A DNA stretch of 64,000 bases from JAOARY01 sp045345765 (GTDB taxonomy: Bacteria; Bacillota; Clostridia; Peptostreptococcales; Peptostreptococcaceae), in contig CP148265.1 in assembly GCA_045345765.1 (NCBI GenBank), positions 1,302,001 to 1,366,000 on the forward strand, in the 5' to 3' direction. The translations under genes and the position numbers were made by a program. Below the pieces are notes generated by a model. The model had not been told where the DNA came from. It saw nothing but the letters and a program-made list of their open reading frames with translations, and made no database searches. Shown one piece after another: positions 29,543 through 43,565 of the stretch (its first letter is position 1; each line of letters starts with the position of its first letter).

Positions 29543-30400
29543 TTATAAAAATCTCTTTTTATATTTTAATTTTAAACTCTTATCTATAAAAAATAATACT
29601 ATAAGACATATAATAGTAAAAAACAAGCTATATACAGCACTTACATTTCTATTTGCATTTTGTAAAAAAGGAAACATAACAATTGAATAAGTATATATTC
29701 TACCTCCACCAATTAAAAATGTTATAAAATACTGTCCAAATGACACTATAAATACCATACTAGCTGCTGATATTATACTATCTGCCAAAATAGGTATAGT
29801 TACTTTTCTCAAAATATATAGCTTAGATGCCCCTAAAACCCTTGCTTGTATATCCATCTTATCCTTTATGATTTCATAAACATCCAAAAATATCTTAAAA
29901 GAATAGGGGATACAAGGTATTATTTGAATCAATAAAACGCCTAAAAATGTATTTGCAATCTTTAGTTTTATAAAAAATATATGAACTCCCATTGCAATAC
30001 TCAAAGTAGGTAGAATTATCGGTGAAAGTATGATTATTTTAAATAACTCTTTTCCTTTAAAATCATAACAAGCAATAGCTTTTGCACTTGGAATACTTAA
30101 TCCTATACAAATAACACTTACACATAATGATAAAACTATACTATATATTATTATACTTAAGCTATTTGTACTTGGTGAAAAGAAATATAAAAAACCATCT
30201 ATAGATATTTGCTTTGGTAGTATATTTGGAAATGGTAGAGACTTTGTAATCATCCACATAAAAAAATATATTATAGGTATTATTATTATAAATGCAATTA
30301 AATATCTTAATATCAAATTCAAATTGATCTTTTTAATAACTTTATTTTCATTTGCATCTTTGTTCATATTTTCTTTATCTATCTTTTTTAAAATTGACAT
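29543..30400 (-). CDS. ABC transporter permease, second subunit (C-terminal YnjC-like)
   Basis: A 285-residue inner-membrane permease with about six hydrophobic helices and a cytoplasmic, Lys/Asn-rich N-terminus (about 30 residues). The EAA-type coupling loop reads ARVLGASKLYILRKVTIPIL (about 186-205), the surface that contacts the ATPase. ATG start with GAAAGGTG 5 nt upstream. It is separated by 180 bp from the other permease gene. That gap holds an AT-rich inverted repeat but no clear promoter. With its partner it corresponds to the two halves of the single long YnjC permease of E. coli. Confidence 0.85.
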   Translation of the reverse strand: MSILKKIDKENMNKDANENKVIKKINLNLILRYLIAFIIIIPIIYFFMWMITKSLPFPNILPKQISIDGFLYFFSPSTNSLSIIIYSIVLSLCVSVICIGLSIPSAKAIACYDFKGKELFKIIILSPIILPTLSIAMGVHIFFIKLKIANTFLGVLLIQIIPCIPYSFKIFLDVYEIIKDKMDIQARVLGASKLYILRKVTIPILADSIISAASMVFIVSFGQYFITFLIGGGRIYTYSIVMFPFLQNANRNVSAVYSLFFTIICLIVLFFIDKSLKLKYKKRFL

Positions 30401-30580
30401 ACATGCACCTTTCTAAAGTTTTTATTAAAATATAAAATTATTTATATAATATTAATTTATATTTTAATTTCACATGAAACTTTTGTCTAAATTTTATGAA
30501 TTTTATTAAATATATCTCGATTAATTATTTTAACTCTTAATATATTTTATCACAACAATATAGATACAATACTTATCCTC

Positions 30581-31441
30581 TTACTTAATCATATTCTTAT
30601 TATTCTTGGATAGTTTTGAGTAAATATATATTATAAACAATGAAATAAAAACCATAATAGAGTTTATAACCATAGCATAAGGTCTTGATTTAAGATCTGA
30701 AGCCGTATATTTCATATATGCTAAAATAGGCAACGCTTTTATCTTTGCACCTCCTAATAATGCAGGTATTTCATATGCAAATAGTGAATATGAAAATATC
30801 ATCAAAAACGTTGATAATAAACTATTTTTACAAAGAGGCAATAATACTCTAAAAAAATAATAAGTTTTACTAGCACCTAAATTCAAACTCATAAGCTTAT
30901 AATCTTTATCAATTTTGTTCATAATAATATAGAGCAAAAAACATACAAATGGTACTTGTTTAAATATATATGCCAATATAATCCCTAAACCATTATCATA
31001 AAAATTAAAAAAATGAAAATTAGAAAAATCATTTATTATTCCTATATTAAATAATACTCTTGAAATCAAACCCGTTTTACTTATCAAATTATATATACAA
31101 AAAGCAATTATTGTATGTGGTAACAAAATCGGTAGCTTATAGATCAAATCTAAGTACTTATTTTCCCTATCGTTAACTACCAATATATATGAAAATATAA
31201 TTCCCAATATAATTGATAATATAGCACTTAAAAACGCTGTATATAAACTAAAATAAAGGGAAGCTCTAAAACTTCCCTCTTTAAATGTTTCTATATAATA
31301 CTTTAATGTATAATCAGTTAAACCTACTTGTGGAAAATAACCAAGACTTTGTTTTAATAAATTAGTAAAAGCAATCATGCTAAGCAAAAATACTATAAAC
31401 ACAGCCGGAAATACATATATATATGGTTTTATTTTATTCAT
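30581..31441 (-). CDS. ABC transporter permease, first subunit (N-terminal YnjC-like)
   Basis: A 286-residue integral membrane protein with a first helix at about 8-28 and about six in all. The coupling loop is LNLGASKTYYFFRVLLPLC, with the conserved Gly-Ala-x-x pattern of BPD_transp_1 permeases. ATG start preceded by AGAGGA. The gene lies 12 bp after the binding-protein gene, so the two are surely co-transcribed. It is expected to pair with the 285-residue permease to form the channel. Confidence 0.85.
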   Translation of the reverse strand: MNKIKPYIYVFPAVFIVFLLSMIAFTNLLKQSLGYFPQVGLTDYTLKYYIETFKEGSFRASLYFSLYTAFLSAILSIILGIIFSYILVVNDRENKYLDLIYKLPILLPHTIIAFCIYNLISKTGLISRVLFNIGIINDFSNFHFFNFYDNGLGIILAYIFKQVPFVCFLLYIIMNKIDKDYKLMSLNLGASKTYYFFRVLLPLCKNSLLSTFLMIFSYSLFAYEIPALLGGAKIKALPILAYMKYTASDLKSRPYAMVINSIMVFISLFIIYIYSKLSKNNKNMIK

Positions 31442-31453
31442 AACAAATCCTCT

Positions 31454-32698
31454 TTATTTATTTAAGACTTCATCTTCCCAAACCTGTTCTATTATTGGAA
31501 TTAATTTTGCATTTAATTCTGGAATTTGTTTTGATTGAAGTTCTTCTATATTTATAGTTCCTTGACCTTGTTTTATACTTTGAAGTACTGTTATATCTTC
31601 TTTTGATAATTTACTATTAGAAAGCGCTGGTAGGTCACCCCAGTTTTTTGTGTCGAATTTAGAAGCTTGGACTTCTAATGATAGAATTTCGTTTATAAAA
31701 ACTAATGCGCCTTTTTTATTCTTTGCATTTTTAGGTATAGCTAAGAAATGAGTATTTGAAACAGTTCCACTATCAAACACAAAAGCTTTAGATGTATCTG
31801 TAAATGAATTATCCTTTATTTTTAGAGCTACTCTATTTGGATTATAACTCATTGAAATTAAGACTTCATTATCTTGATACATATTTTCTAATTGAGTACT
31901 TGTATAAGGATAAGTCTTTCCTTCATTCCACAAATAAGGTTCTAATTCATTTAAATAATTCGTCAAAGGCTTTAGTTTTTCTTTTACTATTTCATAATTA
32001 GGTTCTAAATTCACAAGCTCATCATAAGAAATTATATCACTTGCTAAGCTTCTTATAAATGCACTACCTACAAAATCATTAGGTATTGGATAAGTTATTT
32101 TTCCTTTATTATTCTTAGCAAGCTCAAGTAACTCTTTGTGATTTTTAGGTAGTTTTATCTTAGCTTCATCCCCAATCAAAACAAATTGAGCTTTACCAAA
32201 TGGAGATTCATAACCTTCTATTTCAAATCCAAAATCATAATTAATATCTCTACTTTCAAAATCTAAATACTTTTTAGCATTTGGAAGACTTTCTAAAAAA
32301 GGACCATATAACAAATCATTTTCTTTTGCAGAATAAAAATTTTCTCCATTTATCCATACAATATCTATACTACCATCTTCATTTAATGCTTTTTCATTCA
32401 ATAATTTTGATAAAATTACATCTATATTCATCGGAACTCTATTAAAATTAATATTGTATTTTTCTTTCATTCTAGGCTTGATATATTCATCTAACCATTT
32501 ATTAATCTTAGAATCTCCACCCCAACCATAAAAATACACATCTTTGTTTGAAGCCGATTCTATTATTTTATCAAAGTCCATTTCTGTTAACATTTCTTCC
32601 TTTTTGTCCTCATCTATATTCTTTGTGTCTTCTTCTTTACAAGCATTAAAAGATATAATCATTAAAAATGTCAAAACAAATAAAACTAATTTTTTCAA
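31454..32698 (-). CDS. ABC transporter substrate-binding lipoprotein (YnjB-like)
   Basis: A 414-residue extracellular binding protein of the family 1 type. The N-terminus has a signal (MKKLVLFVLTFLMIISFNAC) with a probable lipobox Cys20. The lipobox is slightly atypical (FNAC), and an acidic linker follows. The body has the two-lobe features of this family, for example VYFYGWGGDSKINKW near 54-68 and DIVWINGENFYS near 110. TTG start: AAAGGGGAG lies 6 nt upstream and no better codon is nearby. It should deliver the unknown solute to the two permeases that follow. E. coli YnjB is the closest context match. Confidence 0.85.
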   Translation of the reverse strand: MKKLVLFVLTFLMIISFNACKEEDTKNIDEDKKEEMLTEMDFDKIIESASNKDVYFYGWGGDSKINKWLDEYIKPRMKEKYNINFNRVPMNIDVILSKLLNEKALNEDGSIDIVWINGENFYSAKENDLLYGPFLESLPNAKKYLDFESRDINYDFGFEIEGYESPFGKAQFVLIGDEAKIKLPKNHKELLELAKNNKGKITYPIPNDFVGSAFIRSLASDIISYDELVNLEPNYEIVKEKLKPLTNYLNELEPYLWNEGKTYPYTSTQLENMYQDNEVLISMSYNPNRVALKIKDNSFTDTSKAFVFDSGTVSNTHFLAIPKNAKNKKGALVFINEILSLEVQASKFDTKNWGDLPALSNSKLSKEDITVLQSIKQGQGTINIEELQSKQIPELNAKLIPIIEQVWEDEVLNK

Positions 32699-32767
32699 AA
32701 CAATCTCCCCTTTATAAATCCTAATTTTAAAAAAAACTCTATGAATTTTTATTATGTAGTAAATAAT

Positions 32768-33367
32768 CTACTTCTTTTCATATTCATTAAAGATTTTTTT
32801 TGCTTCAAAAAACCTCTGACTAGCTGTAAATAAAACCGCTACTGCAAATAATATAGTAATAATATTTAAATAATTATTAAATATCATCATAAGTGATAAA
32901 AATATAAAACCTTCACTTCTTTCAGCAAAACCCGCTTGATATCTAAATGATTTTATAGAATTATTAGTTGATAATGCTCCAACAGTTAAGAATATTGTCA
33001 TTGAAATTATTATAGAAGACAAGAGTATTATCATATAAACTCTTGAATCTATATTATTTAAGGAAAGAGATATTATTATCAAAATTTCAACAATCCTATC
33101 AAATGTCACATCCATAAGGGTACCAAACATACTTGTTTGTTTGCTAATTCTAGCCATAGCACCATCAACAGCGTCAAATAAACCTGATAACCATAATAAT
33201 ATCACAGCCAAATATATATAATTATTATAAGAAAGTATAGCCGCGCTTATTCCAACTAAAAGACTTATTAGCGTGATGTCATTTGGTCTTAATTTTAATT
33301 TTAAAAAAAACTTAGCAAAGTAATTTATAAATATATCAACATGTTTTCTTGCATAAGTATCTAACAT
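32768..33367 (-). CDS. CDP-alcohol phosphatidyltransferase family protein (YnjF-like)
   Basis: A 199-residue membrane enzyme of the PgsA/Pls family, which moves a phospho-alcohol or phosphatidyl group from a CDP-linked donor. The complete catalytic signature D-x2-D-G-x2-A-R-x8-G-x3-D-x3-D is present (DAVDGAMARISKQ then GTLMDVTFD, about residues 66-92), so the enzyme is probably active. Five or six helices can be seen. The acceptor alcohol cannot be read from the sequence. It is not likely to be the housekeeping pgsA, because it sits in a transporter cluster. It is 69 bp upstream of the binding-protein gene. RBS is weak (GAGTG, 6 nt). Confidence 0.85.
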   Translation of the reverse strand: MLDTYARKHVDIFINYFAKFFLKLKLRPNDITLISLLVGISAAILSYNNYIYLAVILLWLSGLFDAVDGAMARISKQTSMFGTLMDVTFDRIVEILIIISLSLNNIDSRVYMIILLSSIIISMTIFLTVGALSTNNSIKSFRYQAGFAERSEGFIFLSLMMIFNNYLNIITILFAVAVLFTASQRFFEAKKIFNEYEKK

Positions 33368-33505
33368 TTAATCACTCATTTCTCTTAATTTATTCATACC
33401 TCTTAATTGAGATTTTAATTATAATTTACCTAAAATTCACTTATTTTAACTATATAATTGTTATAGTATTTATAAAAAATATATAATAAACGCATATAAT
33501 ATATT

Positions 33506-34186
33506 TTACTCATCAATATTCATTTTTTTCTTTATATAAGAAGGTATAAATGACAGTATTACAAAAAATATTGAAGCGATTGCTAGGTAGATAAATATCT
33601 TGCCTAAACTTTCTCCACTTGATATTGCTCCAGCTGAAAATGTAAATACCGCCGTTGCTGGTAGCATACATATCCAAGATAATATAACATAAGTAAAGAA
33701 ATTAATATCAGTAAGCCCATATAAGAAATTTTGCAAATTAAATGGGAATATCGGAACTAATCTCGTTATTATAATGATTCTAAAGCCTTGAGTTTTAACA
33801 CCCTTATCAATTTTCTTAAAGTAATCACTCTTTTTAGCCCACCCTTCAACCATATCCCTTAATGCATATCTAGCAACTAAAAAAGCCAATGCACAACCAA
33901 CAGTTGAACCAATTGAAGCTATTATCATTCCTTTTATAGGTCCAAATGCAAATCCGGCTAGAAGAGCAATAGGTATTGCTGGCAAAAAAAATAAACATAC
34001 TCCAATATATAAAATTATATATATAATAGGTGCTAATATTCCAAAACCATTTATAAACTCCTTTAAATTCTTTATATTTTCTATTGTTATATAATCAAAT
34101 ATTTTAAAATACTTTAGCAATAAAATAATTCCTAAAATAAATACAATAGATACTATAGGTTTTTTATATTTTAAAATTTTAATCAA
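33506..34186 (-). CDS. TVP38/TMEM64 (VTT/DedA-like) membrane protein, YdjZ-like
   Basis: A 226-residue integral membrane protein. Helices lie near 10-27, 48-85, 85-108, 160-185 and 195-218. The VTT motif region GSTVGCALAFLVARY (about 93-107) and the second half-helix RLVPIFPFNLQNFLYG (about 142-157) are characteristic of the SNARE-associated/DedA group, some of which move lipids across the membrane. The start is uncertain: TTG at 34186 directly abuts AAAGGAG and no ATG is near, so a downstream non-standard start is possible. It lies 138 bp upstream of the phosphatidyltransferase gene, and E. coli has ydjX/ydjZ homologues near its ynj cluster. Confidence 0.8.
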   Translation of the reverse strand: MIKILKYKKPIVSIVFILGIILLLKYFKIFDYITIENIKNLKEFINGFGILAPIIYIILYIGVCLFFLPAIPIALLAGFAFGPIKGMIIASIGSTVGCALAFLVARYALRDMVEGWAKKSDYFKKIDKGVKTQGFRIIIITRLVPIFPFNLQNFLYGLTDINFFTYVILSWICMLPATAVFTFSAGAISSGESLGKIFIYLAIASIFFVILSFIPSYIKKKMNIDE

Positions 34187-34390
34187 CTCCTTTTTGTGAA
34201 ATAAAACTATTTTAAAACTGTAATCATATCCTAGTCATTATACCAAATATATAATTTTTAAATCCTTATTTATAGAAAATATAAATGAAAATTTTTTTTG
34301 TCTAAAAATTTTTAATATAAAATTCAAATTAAAACCAACTATCCAAATTCAAGTTTTAAACTCACATTCTAAAAAAAATAATCTTATTCA

Positions 34391-34426
34391 TTAAAAAAGA
34401 GATTTCAATTTCTTGAAATCTCTAAA
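34391..34426 (-). terminator. Terminator after the FG-GAP-like secreted protein
   Basis: A perfect 11-bp stem, AGAGATTTCAA (34398-34408) with TTGAAATCTCT (34413-34423), a 4-nt loop and a T-run on the minus strand. Confidence 0.85.
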
Positions 34427-34452
34427 ATACAAGTTTTGCTATAATACGATAT

Positions 34453-35484
34453 TTAATTAAATGACATAGAATATATAGATAAATTATCATCTTTATAATC
34501 ATATATTATATCAATATCAGCTATTTTTTTATTTTTATCATCCATAATAGGATATCTCACACTAAATTCAAAATCCCCATCCATATTTATATCCAAAGGA
34601 ACCAAATAACTTATTTTAGATATTTTTAGATTTTGGTTTTTATTTTGTAGTTTTGAATTTATATAAACTTTTTTGCCTTTATAATAATTTTTAACATCGT
34701 TGTTTAATACTGTTTTCACTTCTTTGTCTTGGTATTTCAAAGATATAATATAGTTATTTAATAAATTTATTTCCATATCGGTTGGAATATCATTTGCGAA
34801 TATATCCCTAATTATAAAATCTTTAAAGGTCAATATATGATTATTAGTAGAATCTAGCTCCTTTTCTTTTTTAGAATAAGCTAAAATATCATTTATCTTG
34901 TCACCATCAAAATCAGCTATATATAATTTAGACTCGTAACCATCAAAATCTTTATAATTTATTTTTATAGATTTTGAAGTCTTTGAATCTTTTACAACAA
35001 TAAAAATTTCATAAGAATATTCATCACACTGATTTTTTTTGTAACCCACTAAAGATATTTCATCCAAGCCATTATCACCAGTAATATCTGAATATTTCTT
35101 ATCTAATATATAACAATTTTTATCTTCATCTGAAAATACTTTTTTTATTTCTGTTCCATTATTTTTATTTGCTTTTGTATTTCCTCTATTTTCATTTGAT
35201 TCATAATTTCTTTTATTCTTTCCTTTTGCTGATTTATTCCCAAAATAATTATATTTATCTAATTCTATATCAATTCCATCTAAATCAAATTTTTCCCCTA
35301 TCCTAAAATCATAATTATAGGTATATACAAATTCATACATATTTTTGTCATAAGTATTTATATTAAAATCTTTTATTTCTCTTTCTAGTTCAACGTTTTC
35401 CTTATAGAAATCTTCACTCGTAAGTGCCTGCGTTCCAAAAGACATCAAAATAAAAAAGAGAAAGATATATTTATATAATTTCAT
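34453..35484 (-). CDS. Secreted protein with FG-GAP/VCBS-like calcium-binding motifs
   Basis: A 343-residue protein with a signal peptide (hydrophobic 4-20, likely cut after TQA near 20) and no lipobox. Three acidic loops resemble the DxDGDxxxD calcium loop of FG-GAP/VCBS repeats: DITGDNGLDEI (about 133-143), DFDGDKINDIL (about 192-202) and DINMDGDFEF (about 297-306). Between them is a low-complexity Asn/Lys-rich stretch (about 82-112). I do not recognise a specific family. It is probably extracellular or wall-associated. ATG start with a strong AGGAGG 7 nt upstream. It stands alone between two terminators. Confidence 0.7.
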   Translation of the reverse strand: MKLYKYIFLFFILMSFGTQALTSEDFYKENVELEREIKDFNINTYDKNMYEFVYTYNYDFRIGEKFDLDGIDIELDKYNYFGNKSAKGKNKRNYESNENRGNTKANKNNGTEIKKVFSDEDKNCYILDKKYSDITGDNGLDEISLVGYKKNQCDEYSYEIFIVVKDSKTSKSIKINYKDFDGYESKLYIADFDGDKINDILAYSKKEKELDSTNNHILTFKDFIIRDIFANDIPTDMEINLLNNYIISLKYQDKEVKTVLNNDVKNYYKGKKVYINSKLQNKNQNLKISKISYLVPLDINMDGDFEFSVRYPIMDDKNKKIADIDIIYDYKDDNLSIYSMSFN

Positions 35485-35514
35485 AAAACTTCCTCCTATG
35501 TTTTTACTGCATAA

Positions 35515-35548
35515 AAATAAAGTGATTATACAATCACTTTATTATATT
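35515..35548 (-). terminator. Terminator after the diguanylate cyclase gene
   Basis: AATAAAGTGATT pairs with AATCACTTTATT around a 4-nt loop, followed by TTTTTAT on the minus strand. Confidence 0.8.
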
Positions 35549-35628
35549 ACTACTTGATTATATAATTAATATCTATACTTTTAAAGGATATTATTTTAAA
35601 AAATTTGTAACAAAGTTATTACAAAAAC

Positions 35629-37191
35629 TTATAATTCATAACAAACTTGATTCTTACCACTAGCTTTTGCCTTGTATAATAAATCATCCGCTGCCTTTAC
35701 AAGTTCTGCTGAATTTTGCTTATCCCATAAATAAATTCCTATACTTATAGTTACATTAAGTTCACTGATTTCTAAATCCAAATTCTCAATTTCTAATCTT
35801 ATTTGTTCACAAACATTCATAGCGTCCTTAAAATTTGTATTATTAAAAATTATCAAAAATTCTTCTCCACCGTATCTGCCTACAATGTCTTCATTTGGAA
35901 CAATTCTTTTTAGAGCGTCTGAAACAGCTCTTATAACATCATCACCAACTAAATGACCAAATCTATCATTAACTTTTTTAAAATCATCTATATCACAAAT
36001 AGCAACGCTAAGTTCTTTATAATTAGATTTAACCTCTTCTATAGATTTTTTTAACTGTTTATTTAGATATTTTTTATTATATAAATTAGTTAGCCCATCT
36101 GTATTCACCATAGTCTTTAATTCTTTTGTCCTCTCTTCAACTAAAGTTTCTAAACTCATATTAAGTTTCAAAAGTTCCTCTTCTTTTTCCTTATTATAAT
36201 GCAAGTATGAAACTATAATTATAATTACTACCAAAGAAGATACTAATAATAATATTACAATTCCAATCATCCACATAGATTTGTAAGTTGGTTTATAAAT
36301 TTCATTCATATCTTGTGTAAAAAATATATACCAATCATATTCCATATTATAGTTTTCAATTAAATTTGCTTTTTTAAAACTATATAATTTATCTACTCCA
36401 ACTAAATTTTCTTTAAAATATTGATCTCTATTTGATATGTTACCAAGAATATTTGTAGTTATCCCTCTAACAAATTCAGTTTCTGAAAGTATATATTCTC
36501 TATTTGGATGTGATATCACATATCCTCTATCATCCAAAAAGAACATATATCCACTATTGCCTAACTTAGTATTATCTATAAAAAATTCGGTAAAATATTT
36601 GACTTGAGGTGAAATTATTGCAACTCCAATAATTTCATCATTATGTTTAATCGGTTTACTTATTACAAATATCGGATTCTGTCTATATATACTAGGATAA
36701 ACTTCACTTATAAAAAAATCCTTTCCATCAAAAATTTCCTTCACAAATGAATATTCTAATCCACCTTTACCCACAACTTCATTATCTACAGTGTCAATTA
36801 AAAAATGTCCATTGTAAATTTTTACATTCTTTTTCTCCAATTTTCTATATATAGGTTCATCTAGTTTTATCGCTATCGGTAAAGATTCATAATAAGGATA
36901 TCTTTTATGTATTTCTTCTAAATAATTTTGTGCAAGCTCAATTTTTTCCTCATTTTCTGGATCTAAACATAAATCAATAATTTTTTTCTCCTTAGATATT
37001 GAATCAACTACTCTTATCTGATCATCTATCCAAACTTTTAAAGCTTGAGCAGTTTGGTTTGTAAGCTGATTACTAACATCTAAAAATAATTTTTCATTTT
37101 CTGTCTTTGAGCTATAAAAAAATAAAATATTTATAATTAATATAGTTATAATGGTTGCAAAAGAAAGCTTGATAATCAATTTAAAAGACAT
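35629..37191 (-). CDS. Membrane diguanylate cyclase with Cache sensor domain
   Basis: A 520-residue signalling enzyme that should make c-di-GMP from two GTP. Layout: TM helix (about 8-27), extracellular double Cache sensor (about 35-300, with GNSGYMFFLDDRGYVISHP typical of the membrane-distal fold), second TM helix (about 305-328), short coiled linker, and GGDEF domain (about 355-520). The active site is intact (GRYGGEEF, GGEEF at 441-445). The usual product-inhibition I-site RxxD is replaced by PNED, so feedback inhibition is probably lost. ATG start with GGGAGGA 6-8 nt upstream. The gene lies directly behind the rrn6 repeat array with no terminator visible between. The Cache ligand is unknown. 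Confidence 0.9.
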   Translation of the reverse strand: MSFKLIIKLSFATIITILIINILFFYSSKTENEKLFLDVSNQLTNQTAQALKVWIDDQIRVVDSISKEKKIIDLCLDPENEEKIELAQNYLEEIHKRYPYYESLPIAIKLDEPIYRKLEKKNVKIYNGHFLIDTVDNEVVGKGGLEYSFVKEIFDGKDFFISEVYPSIYRQNPIFVISKPIKHNDEIIGVAIISPQVKYFTEFFIDNTKLGNSGYMFFLDDRGYVISHPNREYILSETEFVRGITTNILGNISNRDQYFKENLVGVDKLYSFKKANLIENYNMEYDWYIFFTQDMNEIYKPTYKSMWMIGIVILLLVSSLVVIIIIVSYLHYNKEKEEELLKLNMSLETLVEERTKELKTMVNTDGLTNLYNKKYLNKQLKKSIEEVKSNYKELSVAICDIDDFKKVNDRFGHLVGDDVIRAVSDALKRIVPNEDIVGRYGGEEFLIIFNNTNFKDAMNVCEQIRLEIENLDLEISELNVTISIGIYLWDKQNSAELVKAADDLLYKAKASGKNQVCYEL

Positions 37192-37856
37192 CTAAATTCC
37201 TCCCAGAAAATATTCTCAAACTATAAATACCCCTATAACTAATATATAAATTTTATTAAAGTATTTTTCTTTTGTTTTCATACAAAAAAAGTAGATTTTT
37301 ATTTTTCAAATCAATTTGAACTAAATATTAAAACTCTTAAATTTAAAAATACATATTATCGTTAAAAAATTCAACTGTTCGAGCAAAGCGAGTTTTGAAT
37401 TTTAGATAATATGTATTTTGGGATTTATTAAAGTTTCTTATATTTTCTTTTCTCTTTATACAAAAAGAAGTAGATTTTTATTTTTACAATCTATTAGAAC
37501 TAAATATTAAAACTCTAAATTTAAAAAATACATATTATCGTTAAAAAATTCAACTGTTCGAGCAAAGCGAGTTTTGAATTTTAGATAATATGTATTTTGG
37601 GATTTATTAAAGTTTCTTATATTTTCTTTTCTCTTTATACAAAAAGAAGTAGATTTTTATTTTTACAATCTATTTGAATCAAATATTAAAACTCTAAATT
37701 TAAAAAATACATATTATCGTTAAAAAATTCAACTGTTCGAGCAAAGCGAGTTTTGAATTTTAGATAATATGTATTTTTGAATTTATCAGAGTTTCTTATA
37801 TTTCATTCTAGATTTAAAAATAAAAATCTACTTCCTACACACACAAAAAAAATTTA
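37192..37856. other. Spacer between rrn6 5S and the diguanylate cyclase gene
   Basis: Almost entirely filled by the fold-back repeat array. The last 65 bp before the cyclase start contain a GGGTAT motif (37227-37232, minus strand) that resembles a SigB -10 box, but the matching -35 is poor. Unlike the other rRNA spacers, no terminator hairpin follows the array. Confidence 0.7.
37261..37834 (-). repeat. Fold-back repeat array behind rrn6 5S (3 units)
   Basis: Three palindromic cores with a period of about 180 bp (near 37380, 37560 and 37740), all with the loop ttcgagcaaagcga. The complete self-complementary element is 37646-37834. Confidence 0.85.
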
Positions 37857-37974
<118 letters not shown>

Positions 37975-38034
37975 AATTTCTATTAAAGTATATTAATTAT
38001 ACTCTAAAAACTAAATATGAATGTTTTTTAAATA

Positions 38035-40948
<2,914 letters not shown>

Positions 40949-41064
40949 TTATATCTAAAATTAACTTATTGTTAATCTGTTTAAAAAACTGATTCATATA
41001 TAGTTTTCAAAGTACAATTTTGAAGATATTAAACCTTCAAAATTAAACAGCATAAGAACTTACT

Positions 41065-42598
<1,534 letters not shown>

Positions 42599-42808
42599 AG
42601 TTGATGCTCAAGATAATACTAACGTTTATCTTTTACTTGGTTTAAAACGAATAATTCGTTTAAATATATAAAAAGTAACTTATGCTGTTTAATTTTCAAG
42701 GTTCAATATAATTTTTTAATAATGTAAAGGTTAATTCCTCTAAATCATTCAAAAAACTTGTTTTCATTAATTTGTTTCTTGCTTTGTTGTCTTTCGACTA
42801 CTCTTAAT

Positions 42809-42968
42809 ATCTTACACCCTTAAGAGTTTTTTGTCAAGAAGTTTTTTTAATTTAATTTTTCTCAAAATCAAATTAAATTTTCTTCTTTCATCCTAATGAT
42901 TCGTTTCCTTTTCGTCTTCGTTTCCTTAGGACATGTATTAGATTATCATTTTTTTTTACACCTGTCAA
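42809..42968 (-). promoter_or_regulatory. Tandem rRNA promoters of rrn6
   Basis: P1 is TTGACA (42832-42837), 17 bp and TAAGAT (42809-42814). P2 is TTGACA (42963-42968), 17 bp and TAATCT (42940-42945). Confidence 0.9.
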
Positions 42969-43049
42969 ACATATTTTTGATTTTTTTTATTTTTATATCC
43001 CTTTAATTTAAGACGTTTCACAATTTTTTACGCATTTTCCACACTATCA

Positions 43050-43074
43050 AGTGTAAGTTTTTATACTTTACACT
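43050..43074. promoter_or_regulatory. Conserved dyad upstream of the rrn6 promoters
   Basis: AGTGTAA/TTACACT with 11 bp between, again about 80 bp upstream of the P2 -35 box. Confidence 0.45.
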
Positions 43075-43390
43075 ATATATAGTAGTTAATCATAGAAAAA
43101 AATTTTTTTCACCACATTATAAAGTATATAAGACACACTCCCTAGTGTTTCTTAATAAAGCTATTGTTATTTCATAAAGAAATGTTAAATATGCTAATAT
43201 ACTATACATATATTAATAAAAAATATATCAAAATAATATTTTTTATTTTTAATTAACAACAATTCTATTAAGTAAATATTTGAATATTTACTTATAAAAC
43301 TATTACATATAAAAACTTATATATAAAATAAAAAGCTAGAATTCTAAATCAAATCTATTACAAAAGCTCACAAAATAAATAGAGCTTCTA

Positions 43391-43426
43391 ATAAAAAAGT
43401 AACTACATATATGTAGTTACTTTTAA
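43391..43426 (-). terminator. Intrinsic terminator of rrn7
   Basis: A perfect 30-bp palindrome (43395-43424, half AAAAGTAACTACATA) followed by TTTTTTATT on the minus strand. The stem sequence differs from the rrn3-rrn5 terminators (GTAACTACAT against CTAACTA) but the position and design are the same. Confidence 0.8.
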
Positions 43427-43565
43427 AGATCTCTTATATAATGAAATAAAGCCCTCATTAATTTTTGATTTAAACTTTCTAAAATACACCCTTAAGTTTT
43501 CCAATACTTTATTTCCTAATATTTCTGCTTTTAAAAATTCTATAAATCTGCATAAGCAACGTTTT

